Below the pieces are notes generated by a model that did not search any database, had not been told where the DNA came from, and saw nothing but the letters and a program-made list of their open reading frames with translations. This document shows, in pieces, positions 9,939-19,178 of a stretch of 64,000 nucleotides of DNA. Numbering within the stretch: the stretch's first letter is position 1; every line of letters starts with the position of its first letter. The DNA is from Bacteroides sp. (lineage in GTDB: Bacteria > Bacteroidota > Bacteroidia > Bacteroidales > Bacteroidaceae): NCBI GenBank assembly GCA_021201335.1, contig JAJQFD010000040.1, forward strand, positions 186,001 through 250,000, given 5' to 3'. The translations under genes were made by a program, and so were the position numbers.

Positions 9939-11831
9939 ATGAAAACATTTATAAAATATATACTGGTTGCTGCAGCAATGGTAATGACAGGCTGTAGTGA
10001 CGACGATGAACAAATCATTTACGAACAACCCGGTTCGATGAAGTTGGTATTTAATCAGGAGAGCATCTTTCAGGGGAAAATGCAAACCGGTAATTTGTTG
10101 GGTATCAATGGTAAGGGTTATCCTATACTTTCGAATGGACTGGTTGCTATGCACGATGTACCAGCCGAAAGCGAGTACTTGATTTACTATCCCGCCGATA
10201 TGCAATTTTCTGGTAAAACCTTGAAATATACCCTACCAGCAACGCAGAATTTTTCAAAAGGGGCCGTAGATATGTTGGCTTCTCCTGTCTTTTGTCTGAC
10301 GGACAATGATGGTTTAAAAGAAGTGGAACTGAGTACCCTCTGTGGTGGATTGAAACTCACGATACCAGCGAATGAGGATTTTGCTTCGGTTACATCGGTG
10401 GTGCTAACTGCCAAGGGCGACGCTCTTACTGGTGATATTACTTTGGATGCTGAAACCGGACAAATGACATTGGGAAGCAATACCGCACAAACCCTGACAT
10501 TGGAAGGGAACATTGAGATTATTGAAGACGAAGAAGTCATCTTTGCACTACCCCCTTTAACATTTACCGACATAGTGGATGTAACGCTCGTATCACCCAA
10601 AGGACAGGGGACCTGTAGCATTGATCTGAAAGGAAAGGCTGTTGAATGTGGTAAACTTTTATCAGTGACACTGGACAATATCGAGTGGATTTCCATAACC
10701 AACTATTATGGTACCGCTAACTCCATAATCGTTGCTCCGGGAACAACCACCGTTACCGTTGATTGCGCACCTTATTATACAACCAGCTTGCAATATGCGT
10801 ATGAAAATCTACCCGGCAGCAGTACCCAATTAGCCCGTTCGGCCAAATTGCTCTGGAGTGATGTATCGAGCAATTTCGTCAGCGGTGTTTCATTAAGTGC
10901 CGACCGTAAATCTTTTACAGCTACCCTGAACGGTCAACCCGGGAATGCTGTAATTGCAATTTATAACGTGGATGATCCGGATGAAACAGAAGAAGGGGAA
11001 GAAGCCATTATCCTTTGGTCATACCACATCTGGGTTACCGAAGTGAACGAACAGAATTACGGTATAAACAGTAAAGGCAACAATTATACAGTGTTAGATC
11101 GTAATTTAGGGGCCACTTCCATTACTCCCGGTGATTCCCGTACTATCGGACTTGTTTACCAGTGGGGGCGTAAAGATCCGTTCGTGACAAATGGTATTGT
11201 AGGAGGAAATACGTCAGCAGTCATGTATAATGAATCGGGAGAGATTGATTTCAGTATTGTTTCGGGCGGTGCAACAAATGGTACGGTAGAGTTCTCAATC
11301 AAGAACCCCCGTTCATTTATCAAAAACTCACGCTCTAGCAGTAATGTAACTACGCTTCCTTACTATTATTCTTACGACTGGCTTTATTGGGGAAATAATG
11401 CGATTTGGGGAAATCCGGAAGGATATAATTACCCACTGGCCACCACCATACAGAAGTCAGTTTATGATCCTTGTCCCGCCGGATATTGTGTAGCTCCCCG
11501 TGATACATGGTTCAATAATTCAGGTGAGGCGGGTGTAGGTCCTGCGGCAAGTATTTTTCTCTCCAGCGATGCACTCGATGCAGCTAATTACGGATATGCG
11601 GCAACTTATAACAATCAAACCTTATGGTATCCCTTTACCGGTCTGCGTGGACGTAGAGACGGAAAGCTGACAGAAGGTGACAAGTCAGGAAGCTATTGGT
11701 CGAGTTCGGCGTTTGCCGAAAAAGGTGCGGATGCTTCTTATATGATTGTAAATAGTTCCGGGGCTATTGATGTGGCGAAGAAGAGTAGTAGGGGTTCGGC
11801 TTTTGCCATCCGTTGCGTGAAGGAAAATTGA
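9939..11831 (+). CDS. FISUMP-domain lipoprotein, fimbrillin-like N-terminus
   Basis: 630 aa from ATG 9939, which gives a clean signal and lipobox (AAAMVMTGCSDDDEQ, Cys about 18); an ATG at 9915 would add eight charged residues before the signal. Residues about 30-240 resemble the fimbrillin-like beta domains of Bacteroidales lipoproteins (TLCGGLKLTIPA). Residues about 385-630 show the Fibrobacter succinogenes major paralogous (FISUMP) pattern: YTVLDRNLGAT, VYQWGRKDPF, YDPCPAGY, YWSSSAF, AIRCVKEN. It is likely a surface binding or adhesion protein working with the lyase upstream. No catalytic motif was recognised. Confidence 0.78.
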   Translation: MKTFIKYILVAAAMVMTGCSDDDEQIIYEQPGSMKLVFNQESIFQGKMQTGNLLGINGKGYPILSNGLVAMHDVPAESEYLIYYPADMQFSGKTLKYTLPATQNFSKGAVDMLASPVFCLTDNDGLKEVELSTLCGGLKLTIPANEDFASVTSVVLTAKGDALTGDITLDAETGQMTLGSNTAQTLTLEGNIEIIEDEEVIFALPPLTFTDIVDVTLVSPKGQGTCSIDLKGKAVECGKLLSVTLDNIEWISITNYYGTANSIIVAPGTTTVTVDCAPYYTTSLQYAYENLPGSSTQLARSAKLLWSDVSSNFVSGVSLSADRKSFTATLNGQPGNAVIAIYNVDDPDETEEGEEAIILWSYHIWVTEVNEQNYGINSKGNNYTVLDRNLGATSITPGDSRTIGLVYQWGRKDPFVTNGIVGGNTSAVMYNESGEIDFSIVSGGATNGTVEFSIKNPRSFIKNSRSSSNVTTLPYYYSYDWLYWGNNAIWGNPEGYNYPLATTIQKSVYDPCPAGYCVAPRDTWFNNSGEAGVGPAASIFLSSDALDAANYGYAATYNNQTLWYPFTGLRGRRDGKLTEGDKSGSYWSSSAFAEKGADASYMIVNSSGAIDVAKKSSRGSAFAIRCVKEN

Positions 11832-11868
11832 TTATTATTCCCGTAGAGAATTGTAACCAATAAATATA

Positions 11869-11912
11869 CAAAGTAGTAATCCGGAGGTAAACCGGATTGC
11901 TACTTTGTTTTT
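11869..11912 (+). terminator. Intrinsic terminator
   Basis: Near-perfect 16-base arms (CAAAGTAG-T-AATCCGG and CCGGATT-G-CTACTTTG) with a seven-base loop, followed by TTTTT. It ends the pectate lyase-like operon. Confidence 0.85.
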
Positions 11913-11971
11913 CGGTGGGCCACTTCACACTCCCGGTAAAATCATTCTACCTACTTTCACATCGAGTTGAA

Positions 11972-12373
11972 TCATCGATGGAGCTTAATCATTGTAGAGG
12001 CATACAAAGACCATGCAATTAATACGGGTTGGAACAACAGGCGCACGAACCGTTTCTTATCTGTATCTAATCCAAAAGCATCCCTATGCTGTACATATTG
12101 AGATATATTACCCGGGAATACTGCAGCGAAAAACAAAGCGGCAACTGTACCTGTCAGTTTTTTCTGCTTTGCCCATAACATTAACGCCAAGCCTAAGGAA
12201 ATTTCTACTCCTCCCGATAATAAAACAGTTAGATCTTTATCAAGTGGAACCCAATTAGGTACTTGAGCCTGAAAATCTTTACGCGCAAAGGTAAGGTGGC
12301 CTGTACCTGCAAATACAAGAAAGGCACCCAGTAATATTCTTGCTAAATCCTGATATTTTATTGTTTTTCTCAT
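11972..12373 (-). CDS. DoxX-family membrane protein
   Basis: 133 aa with four hydrophobic segments (starting near residues 10, 47, 73 and 110). The opening RILLGAFLVFAGTGHLTF and the GGVEISLGLALML second segment match DoxX/MauE-like small membrane proteins, which are linked to thiol or redox processes, but a reaction cannot be inferred. It stands alone. A run of eight G (12454-12461) lies about 80 nt upstream of its start. Confidence 0.82.
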   Translation of the reverse strand: MRKTIKYQDLARILLGAFLVFAGTGHLTFARKDFQAQVPNWVPLDKDLTVLLSGGVEISLGLALMLWAKQKKLTGTVAALFFAAVFPGNISQYVQHRDAFGLDTDKKRFVRLLFQPVLIAWSLYASTMIKLHR

Positions 12374-12837
12374 ATTACTCTTACTATTATATAGACTGAA
12401 TACAGAGATAACTACAGGAAAAGTCAGAAGGTTGTAGTTGTTGTCTTTTATTGGGGGGGGACTTATCTTTTGTTAACAGTAAATGACCTCCCAAAAGTAA
12501 AGTGAGAGAGAGAATAAGAAACTTTTAAAGACTTCCAGCAAAAAATATTGGAGAATTATTGGGGAATTATTATATTTGTCTCTGTTATTACAATACTATA
12601 AGGAAAATTCACCCCTAACTAATGAAAGGGTATTGCTATGTTAGATAAATTATAAATCACAATTCGGAACTGTAACTGCTTACTTCAAAAGCGGGCTGAT
12701 CTCATTGTAGGCATATAAGTTTGTGAGATATTCACATCCGCTTAGGGTGTCTAATCAATACAGTTCTATTTCCCCAACTCTTTATTTTATTTAATTTATG
12801 AATGTCGATACTATTGATAGGTCTATCTCTCTGAGAT
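12374..12837. other. Intergenic region with a G8 tract
   Basis: No gene was found. It holds a G8 run (12454-12461), a TAnnTTTG box (TATATTTG, 12571-12578, + strand) that may serve the next gene, and near its end a small palindrome TATCTC-TCT-GAGATA (about 12823-12837) that abuts the next start. Confidence 0.4.
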
Positions 12838-13668
12838 ATGCTGAAAAGGAATAGGTATCTTCAAACAAGTAGTAATTGTCAAAAAAAAGTTTTTATGCGA
12901 GACAATACACGACGTAATAGAAATATAGGAACATCCAGACAAGGACGTGGACAGAATAATAAAATGAAAGTTCCTAGCCCATTTTACTCTTCAGACTGGA
13001 GAGTGTTTTATGAGCGGCTGACAAATTATAAAAGTTACCGTCAAACGATTAACCGACATGAATTCCTGTTCCTTGTGGAGGAACTTAAAAAAGGATTTCA
13101 GCATGCTTGTACAGTTGATGATGTATGCGAAATAATAAAGCATATTCCTAAAGAAGATTATGGTCTCCTGGATTTAGTCGTTTTTCGTCAACCCAAGAAG
13201 AAAGAAGTTCTTCTATCTCCTGCATGGGGTAGATTTGTTTACTCTTTTAGGCTTCAAAATGATTACTTTTATGCAATTATTCTGGAAGCATTTGATGAAA
13301 CAGACGAAATAAAATGGTCGAAAAAGTTATCGGTAGAAAAACAGAAAGAATTACTCCGACTGAAAAAGGACGGGCATCCGTTTGTTGAGGAGAAACGATA
13401 TTATAAAGCTCCTATGCAATTGGAATATGTTAGGAATACACAACTATATAGGACAATTCCTCATGAGTTCGGACATTATGTACATTACTATAATAATGTA
13501 ACCAAACACGATACTGAGGAAGAAGAATTTGAAGAGTGGGAAAGAAGATATAATGCTCATGTAAATTTACCGAAAGCTGTTAAAGAAGCATTCGCCGAAA
13601 GCTATGCCGACAGACTTCAGGCCAGATTATTGAAAGAAAAGATAATTCCTTTTCCCCGAAAAGAATAA
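12838..13668 (+). CDS. Putative HExxH zinc metalloprotease, possibly 3'-frameshifted
   Basis: 276 aa, family not recognised. It has HEFGH (residues 209-213) in an IPHEFGHYVHY helix and then EAFAESYAD (250-258), whose Glu fits the third zinc ligand of gluzincin-like proteases. There is no signal peptide, so it is probably cytosolic. The N-terminal 45 residues are basic and Asn/Arg-rich. An alternative start is Met20 (12895). After the stop, the +1 frame stays open for 59 more codons to TAG at 13832-13834 with protein-like sequence (STQWFEEFDYCPFRCF). Removing one base from CCCC at 13654-13657 would join them, so the true protein may be about 335 aa. It could also be a pseudogene. Confidence 0.6.
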   Translation: MLKRNRYLQTSSNCQKKVFMRDNTRRNRNIGTSRQGRGQNNKMKVPSPFYSSDWRVFYERLTNYKSYRQTINRHEFLFLVEELKKGFQHACTVDDVCEIIKHIPKEDYGLLDLVVFRQPKKKEVLLSPAWGRFVYSFRLQNDYFYAIILEAFDETDEIKWSKKLSVEKQKELLRLKKDGHPFVEEKRYYKAPMQLEYVRNTQLYRTIPHEFGHYVHYYNNVTKHDTEEEEFEEWERRYNAHVNLPKAVKEAFAESYADRLQARLLKEKIIPFPRKE

Positions 13669-13850
13669 AACATTTCTGAAAGGAAAGTCTACTCAATGGT
13701 TTGAGGAATTCGACTATTGTCCTTTTAGGTGCTTTAAAAACATGATACAGATTGCAGAGAACCAATGCCGAATAGTATATCTCGGAGATATGATATCAAT
13801 GATTTATGCGCTGGAGGGAAGAAAAAGTAAATAGTCTACTTGGCCTTCCT

Positions 13851-15206
13851 TTACAGGTGGGCCATTTTCCGAATCCTCTTTATATAGTCTTTTACAATCT
13901 CCGGGGCACTTGCTTTCTTAGTAGAAAAACTTTGATAATAATCTCTCAACCTAGGCGCATCTTTATATTTTGTTTGTACAATATCATCTATAAAATAAGA
14001 ATTTAATCCGAAAGCACTCTCGTAGTGCAAGCAAAAATCGAGCATGAGATAAATTCCATCAGGGCTATTGACGACAAACTCTTTGAAAACTGTATATTCC
14101 GGTGTTGCAAGGTAATCCGCAGAACTACTGCTCAGGCTGAGGGGTGGTTTGGACCATGCAGTCAACATGTTGTACCATGTAGTTATAAAAGTATCATAAT
14201 CCGTATATTGTACGGGCTTTTTGGATAGCAACTTTCCATCTATATCGAAAAGATAAATATAGTTAGCAAAGGACCGGACACGGTAAAACCAACGTGCCGA
14301 ATTTTCGAATGTACGGCTATCATCAAGAATGGTTGCTTTGTGCGTGTTTACTAATTCCTCTAAGAAATCAGTATTTTCCGGGTCGGAAAAGTAAGAGGTC
14401 GCAATAACGATTTGTACATCGGGATACTGCGCTTTTATATCTTCTATTTCATTCCGTATGCAATTTTTTATATTAGGGTCTGGCATAAAGAACAGGCAAG
14501 TCGGTTTTCCCTTGCCGGCGATATCAGAGAACTGGATAGTGTCATTGGTGTAATAATCCGTTTGTTTGAAGTTAATGTATGAATCTCCCGGATTGATGGC
14601 ACGGGTTTCCTTCAGTTGTTTTTTTATATTAATCAATACTTCCGCCCTCTTTTGAAGTTGCGGGTTGCTGTGATTGTAAATCCATTCCAGTTCATCGGGA
14701 TAGATGATGGCTATATCACTTAATAGCTTAATTCCTACCGCATTACCGATATTTTCGAAAGCAATTTTTCGTATTACGCCAGGGGTATACTTATTGTCAC
14801 GGCGTAACTGATGTAGCTCCCTATTTTTAGAGTAAGGGTTAGTGCTTTCAAATGAAAAATCTCTGAAGTCTTTATCCGTTTGGATAGTAAATATTGTATG
14901 TTCACCTCGTTCGGGATATACTCGGATTTCTTCGTTCCTTATTCCGCTTATCTGGTAATAATTCAACGTGTCTTCCGGACCGGTAAATGTGGCTTTTCCG
15001 TCTTTTACAACTGCAGTGGCTAATGGTCCTCTTTCGTTGTCTCTGTCTCCGGTATATAATTTATCGGCAGAGCGCCAGAGGTAAAGAGTATCACCTTCAT
15101 ATTCTTCTAAATGAATATAATGAATGGTAAATTGTGGAGCTTGTGGGGAGTGACAGGCGGTAAGAACAATCGTGAGGCAAAGAAAGATGCTAGCTAAATT
15201 TTTCAT
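13851..15206 (-). CDS. Thioredoxin-fold lipoprotein (DUF4369/TlpA-like)
   Basis: 451 aa with a lipoprotein signal (CLTIVLTACHS, Cys18). Residues about 25-125 form a beta-rich DUF4369-like domain (DTLYLWRSAD, GKATFTG). A TlpA/thioredoxin-like fold follows at about residues 225-345 (CLFFMPDP, IVIATSYF, YIYLFDIDGKLLSKKP). The usual CxxC is absent: the position reads MPDPNIKNC, so disulfide exchange is doubtful. Such proteins are common in Bacteroidales, are probably periplasmic, and many have no known partner. It ends just after the possible 3' extension of the metalloprotease and converges on it. Confidence 0.7.
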   Translation of the reverse strand: MKNLASIFLCLTIVLTACHSPQAPQFTIHYIHLEEYEGDTLYLWRSADKLYTGDRDNERGPLATAVVKDGKATFTGPEDTLNYYQISGIRNEEIRVYPERGEHTIFTIQTDKDFRDFSFESTNPYSKNRELHQLRRDNKYTPGVIRKIAFENIGNAVGIKLLSDIAIIYPDELEWIYNHSNPQLQKRAEVLINIKKQLKETRAINPGDSYINFKQTDYYTNDTIQFSDIAGKGKPTCLFFMPDPNIKNCIRNEIEDIKAQYPDVQIVIATSYFSDPENTDFLEELVNTHKATILDDSRTFENSARWFYRVRSFANYIYLFDIDGKLLSKKPVQYTDYDTFITTWYNMLTAWSKPPLSLSSSSADYLATPEYTVFKEFVVNSPDGIYLMLDFCLHYESAFGLNSYFIDDIVQTKYKDAPRLRDYYQSFSTKKASAPEIVKDYIKRIRKMAHL

Positions 15207-15236
15207 GATGTGGATTCTTTATGTGTTATAATACTT

Positions 15237-15647
15237 CTAGGGATTATCGATTTTAACCTTTGATTTACATTCCATACAATATCCATAATGAATACAAACG
15301 GTTCCTCCGCAAGCGCATGTCCATTTCTCTTTTTCTAATTCCAGGAAATAGGCAAGCCCGGTTCCCTTGATGAGCTGTAAATTATCCAATAGGCTTGTAT
15401 TGTATTTTGTTTTGTATCGTTTATTCAGTTGCTTTAACCGGGGGTAGGGATATTTCCGGCAATCATAACAAAAGCCGGATATGGTTTCTGCCAGAAACTC
15501 ACAATGCTTGATTGCACATTTGACACAATGATGAGGTTTGTTATCATCACTACTGTGACAACCGTGGCATTTGTTTTTAGTACGAAGGAATGCCATACAA
15601 ACGCTACAGTTTACTCCGCAGGGGGCTATAGGGTTTTTATTTTCCAT
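15237..15647 (-). CDS. DUF3795 cysteine-rich protein
   Basis: 136 aa with about 16 cysteines. It opens with the DUF3795 signature APCGVNCSVCMAF (residues 8-20), then CHGCHSSDD, CVKCAIKHCEF and a C-terminal CACGGTVCIHYGYCMECKSK zinc-ribbon-like end. These are small cytosolic, probably metal-binding proteins; the function is unknown. It lies 30 nt upstream of the thioredoxin-fold gene on the same strand and may be co-transcribed with it. A second family member, frameshifted, is at 21366. Confidence 0.85.
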   Translation of the reverse strand: MENKNPIAPCGVNCSVCMAFLRTKNKCHGCHSSDDNKPHHCVKCAIKHCEFLAETISGFCYDCRKYPYPRLKQLNKRYKTKYNTSLLDNLQLIKGTGLAYFLELEKEKWTCACGGTVCIHYGYCMECKSKVKIDNP

Positions 15648-15737
15648 TCTGTACAGATATTCATGTATTCAGTTTATAAAAATACAAAGTACTGTTCATT
15701 AATCAATGAAAATAAACAAGTTTATAATTTAACTTCT

Positions 15738-15768
15738 TTTGCCGGATTAAAATTAAGCTATACTTTTG
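15738..15768 (+). promoter_or_regulatory. Consensus Bacteroidetes promoter for the AraC regulator
   Basis: TTTG (15738-15741), a spacer of exactly 19 nt, then TACTTTTG (15761-15768): the consensus arrangement. Transcription would begin near 15775, after the possible TTG start at 15770, so translation should begin at ATG 15791. Confidence 0.75.
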
Positions 15769-15790
15769 TTTGAAAGACGAAATCTTTATT

Positions 15791-16678
15791 ATGCAAAAAA
15801 AAGAGATTGAAATAGCCGAATACCACTTGCACAAACACCAACCAGATCAGTTGCAATTTGAGGTTTATCCGCTGAATGAATATTTAGCAGATAGTGACGG
15901 ACATGCCCAAAAACCGCATATTCACAGCTTTTATCAAATAATCTGGTTTATGGAAGGTGAGGGGAAGCATTTCGTTGATTTCAATGAGTTTGAAGTGTCA
16001 GCCAACAACATCTTTTTTATCTCTAAAAATCAAATCCATTACTTTGATGAAAGCCCGAACTATGAGGGAGTTATTATCCATTTTAATGAAATGTTCCTGA
16101 TAGATAATGAAACCAATGTCAACTTGTTCTTGAAGCATCATCTATTTAATTCTTTTGAGAAAGGACCTTCCTTTAAAATAGAGAATAATACGGTTGCTAA
16201 CTTTGAGTACTTGGTTACTCAAATGCAGGCAGAAATGCAGTCTACCGAGTTATTTGGTCATAAGGATTTCCTGAAACATTTACTTAATTTATTCCTCATA
16301 CAAATTCAGCGAAGCGGTAAACGGGGAGGTTGCAACGGATTATGTATCAATACGCTAAGCAATGTTGTTTTCGTAAAGTTCAAACAACTGGTCGAAGCAA
16401 ATTTTAAGAACACTCATACTGTGAGTGAGTATGCAGACATGCTCAATATCTCTACTAAAACCCTTGCCAAATATACGAAAGAAGTTTCAACTAAAACCCC
16501 TTTAGAAATCATCAGCGATCGCATAACACTAGAAGCGAAACGTCTGCTCTTTAACACCGAACAAAATGTGAATGAAATCGGGTTTCAATTAGGATTTGAA
16601 GATCCGTCCTACTTTGTCAAATTCTTCAAGAAGCAAACCGGGCAATCGCCCAACCAATTCAGAAAAGTCATTCCCTAA
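15791..16678 (+). CDS. AraC-family transcriptional regulator
   Basis: 295 aa. The N-terminal cupin-like effector domain has KPHIHSFYQIIWFMEGEGKHFVDF (shown in part as HSFYQIIWFMEGEG, residues about 46-60). The C-terminal AraC helix-turn-helix pair is at about residues 205-295 (VSEYADMLNISTKTLAKYTKE, shown in part as SEYADMLNIS; FEDPSYFVKFFKKQTG; SPNQFRK). It follows a consensus promoter and precedes, by 142 nt, a small gene with its own -7 box, which it may control. The inducer is unknown. Confidence 0.9.
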   Translation: MQKKEIEIAEYHLHKHQPDQLQFEVYPLNEYLADSDGHAQKPHIHSFYQIIWFMEGEGKHFVDFNEFEVSANNIFFISKNQIHYFDESPNYEGVIIHFNEMFLIDNETNVNLFLKHHLFNSFEKGPSFKIENNTVANFEYLVTQMQAEMQSTELFGHKDFLKHLLNLFLIQIQRSGKRGGCNGLCINTLSNVVFVKFKQLVEANFKNTHTVSEYADMLNISTKTLAKYTKEVSTKTPLEIISDRITLEAKRLLFNTEQNVNEIGFQLGFEDPSYFVKFFKKQTGQSPNQFRKVIP

Positions 16679-16729
16679 ATTTACCATTTTAATTCCTGTT
16701 TGTCCATCGTAAAGCCCTAGGCTATGGTC

Positions 16730-16737
16730 TATCTTTG
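16730..16737 (+). promoter_or_regulatory. -7 box upstream of the small alpha/beta protein gene
   Basis: TATCTTTG matches TAnnTTTG, 84 nt before the start. No TTTG lies at the right distance upstream (the nearest gives a 27-nt spacer), as expected for an activator-dependent promoter such as an AraC target. Confidence 0.45.
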
Positions 16738-16820
16738 CTTCATCAATCAGAGAGTCTATAATAAATCATGAATAGTCAATAAATAGCCTCTTACTATCAA
16801 TCATTAATTAGAAAAAGAAA

Positions 16821-17111
16821 ATGAAAACAAAAGCGTATTTAGAAATTACGATGTATGTATCGAATGCAAACAGGCCTGCCGCCGCCGGTGTTTATAACAA
16901 ATATAAACAAGCTTTCTTAGACGACATCGAGGGAGCAACAGCTAAGGAGCTTCTTATTCGCGATGAAGATGTTCAGGTGTTACATGGCTTTGAAAGTGCT
17001 GAAAACGCAAATGCATACCTGAAAACTGAATTGTTCAACAACGACGTGGTCCGGGAACTATCTCCACTTTTTGATAAAGCACCGGAAATCAAAGTTTACA
17101 CGGTAGCATAA
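16821..17111 (+). CDS. Small protein, possible dimeric alpha/beta-barrel fold
   Basis: 96 aa. The order strand (KAYLEITMYVSN) - helix (GVYNKYKQAFLDDIEG) - strand (KELLIRDEDVQVLHGF) - helix (SAENANAYLKTELF) - strand (EIKVYTVA) fits a ferredoxin-like dimeric alpha/beta-barrel such as ABM-type or YciI-like proteins. No active-site residues could be identified. It follows an AraC regulator on the same strand and is probably its target. A strong terminator follows. Confidence 0.6.
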   Translation: MKTKAYLEITMYVSNANRPAAAGVYNKYKQAFLDDIEGATAKELLIRDEDVQVLHGFESAENANAYLKTELFNNDVVRELSPLFDKAPEIKVYTVA

Positions 17112-17123
17112 GACTTCTAATAT

Positions 17124-17160
17124 AAAGGGCATTGTATTGAATAGGATGCCCTTTATTTTT
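17124..17160 (+). terminator. Intrinsic terminator
   Basis: Perfect nine-base arms AAAGGGCAT (17124-17132) and ATGCCCTTT (17146-17154), followed by ATTTTT. Confidence 0.85.
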
Positions 17161-17257
17161 GAATGCAAAGACTAAATCTTGTTGAAACTTATTCATCAGC
17201 CCTTTGGGAAGTTTGCGACGTATGTTTTTGTTATCTCAGTGGCATTTAATTAAATGG

Positions 17258-18448
17258 CTAATTTTGCCTAATCCTATTATATCCTGTTTTCTCTACCAGG
17301 TATTGTCCCTGTTTCGATAGAATCCAGTCAAGTAATAATTGTACGTTGGGATTTGTTTCGTTTTCCCGTGTAACCGCGTAGAACTCGGAAGAAAGTGGAT
17401 AAGAGCCATTTTGTATCGATTCCCTATCGGGGTATATTCCGTCGATGCTCAGCAGCTTAATGCTTCCGTTGCCTACCATCTTATCGGCATAAAAGCGGAA
17501 TGAATAGCCTATCGCATTGGGGTAGTTGGTGTAATCGGCAGTCCGGTTTATAATACCACCCATACCTTGTACCACGTCTTCCCGGGGTGCTTCCATAACT
17601 TTAGTTCCTTCCATGAAGCGGAGGAAAGCAGTCTGACTACCGCTGTTTTTTTCGCGTTGAAAGGCTTTTATACTGCTGTCTTCCCCACCGACTTCTTTCC
17701 AGTTTCTGGTTTTACCTGAATAAATCTCTTTCAGTTGTATAGTAGTTAGATTGTCGACAAGATTTTCACTATTAACGAAAAAGACAAAGGCTTCCTGTCC
17801 GATGGGAGTTAGTTTCATGCGGATCTTCTTTTCATGCGCGTATTTAAGTTGTTGCTGCGAAGGGTACAGTACAAAAATAATATCGGCTCTACCGTCTATC
17901 AGGGCATCATACGCCTCGCGGGTGGTGTGACAGGATACTTCGCTTTCACGGTATCTGACCGGATAATCTTTCTCGGGATAAACGGCACGGGCAAAAGCTG
18001 CATATATGGGGTAAAGAGCAGTCGCTCCGTCCATACGAGGCAAAAGAGTGTCCAGTTTGAGAAGCGAGATCGTATCTAAATCGACTGCCAGTGTGTTTTC
18101 GCCAAACGGTGTATAAGCCGTTAAGTCTACTTCTGTTTCATCTAATCGTTCAAAACTATTGTGGTAAGCCTTGAGGGACTCTTTTGTAATACATGCGATC
18201 ACTATTCCTAAGAAAATCAATAACCATAATATTGCATTGGTCCGCGGGCGGAAAAGACCTAATATACTTATCGGAATCAATGCCAGAAGCAGGATGAAGC
18301 ATACAACTACCAATGTCATATAGAATTTTTCTCCTCCAAAAGCGAAAAGAAAGAAGAGGCAAAAGGAGACAAAAGATAGTAACAATATACTTAAAGTAAT
18401 GGCTACAATCTTGATGAAGATATTGGCTGTTTGTTTCTTAGTTGTCAT
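17258..18448 (-). CDS. Membrane-anchored PstS-like substrate-binding protein
   Basis: 396 aa from ATG 18448; the frame extends to a TTG at 18478 but the ATG opens directly on the basic, hydrophobic N-terminus. Three membrane segments lie in residues about 8-90 (LSILLLSFVSFCLFFLFAF; ILLLALIPISILGLF; ILWLLIFLGIVIACI). A PstS/PBP-like-2 phosphate-type binding domain follows: DGATALYPIYAAFA, GRADIIFVLYPS, FQREKNSGSQTAF (anion-binding loop) and QGMGGIINR. Classical PstS is free in the periplasm. The polytopic anchor and the lack of adjacent pstCAB suggest a sensor or accessory role. It is divergent from the sigma factor at 18676. Confidence 0.8.
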   Translation of the reverse strand: MTTKKQTANIFIKIVAITLSILLLSFVSFCLFFLFAFGGEKFYMTLVVVCFILLLALIPISILGLFRPRTNAILWLLIFLGIVIACITKESLKAYHNSFERLDETEVDLTAYTPFGENTLAVDLDTISLLKLDTLLPRMDGATALYPIYAAFARAVYPEKDYPVRYRESEVSCHTTREAYDALIDGRADIIFVLYPSQQQLKYAHEKKIRMKLTPIGQEAFVFFVNSENLVDNLTTIQLKEIYSGKTRNWKEVGGEDSSIKAFQREKNSGSQTAFLRFMEGTKVMEAPREDVVQGMGGIINRTADYTNYPNAIGYSFRFYADKMVGNGSIKLLSIDGIYPDRESIQNGSYPLSSEFYAVTRENETNPNVQLLLDWILSKQGQYLVEKTGYNRIRQN

Positions 18449-18675
18449 GGTGTGTTGTTTTAAGCTGAATAGTCGCAATGGTTGATTGTGTAAACTTACA
18501 TTAAATATTTGAATTAGAAGAATCTGTTTAAAATTTGCTACCCAGACTTGTTCGTTTCACAGAGTATTTGTAGAAGATTAATATGCTCTTCCTAACTCTC
18601 ATTCTTGGAAAAAGAATGTTTTCCTGCCATTAAATCTTTATTTTGGCGTCTAATAGATAAAGAACTGTTTTATTT

Positions 18676-19167
18676 ATGAAAGAATCTGATTTGAAAAAAG
18701 CATTTGTCGACATTATTCAGCAGCACGAAAGGATTATTTATAAGGTATGTTCCTTTTATACTTCTCCCGACATGCCGATAGCTGATCTTTATCAGGATGT
18801 CGTTTATAACCTGTGGGCAGGTTTCAGGAATTTCCGGAACGAGTGTTCAGTATCTTCTTGGATATATCGTGTGGCACTCAATACCTGTATTTCCGGCCTG
18901 AGGAAGGAGAAGAAGACACCCAAAGGTAATGTGTTGGTAGAAAGCCTTTCCGAATCGTTGTCGGCACCCGAATGCCTCAACGAGAATATTTGCGAAATGT
19001 ATCGGCTTATCAATCAGCTTAAGACCCTAGAGAAAGCAGTTGTTTTACTTTATCTGGAAGAAAAGTCCTATCAGGAAATAGCTGATATAATGGGACTAAG
19101 TGTCAGCAATGTGGCCACTAAGCTGAAGCGTTCGAGAGTAAAACTTAAACAAATGTCAAATCTTTAA
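18676..19167 (+). CDS. ECF RNA polymerase sigma factor
   Basis: 163 aa with only sigma-70 regions 2 and 4. Region 2 is at residues about 15-80 (DLYQDVVYNLWAGF; VSSWIYRVALNTC); region 4 is at about 108-160 (YLEEKSYQEIADIMGLS, VATKLKRSRVKLKQM). It would redirect RNA polymerase to its own promoters. The next gene starts 11 nt after its stop and encodes a membrane protein with an MELDEMKKAW start, a typical companion in Bacteroidales. No classical anti-sigma/FecR domain is present, so control may run through that partner. Confidence 0.93.
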   Translation: MKESDLKKAFVDIIQQHERIIYKVCSFYTSPDMPIADLYQDVVYNLWAGFRNFRNECSVSSWIYRVALNTCISGLRKEKKTPKGNVLVESLSESLSAPECLNENICEMYRLINQLKTLEKAVVLLYLEEKSYQEIADIMGLSVSNVATKLKRSRVKLKQMSNL

Positions 19168-19178
19168 AAACAAAAATG

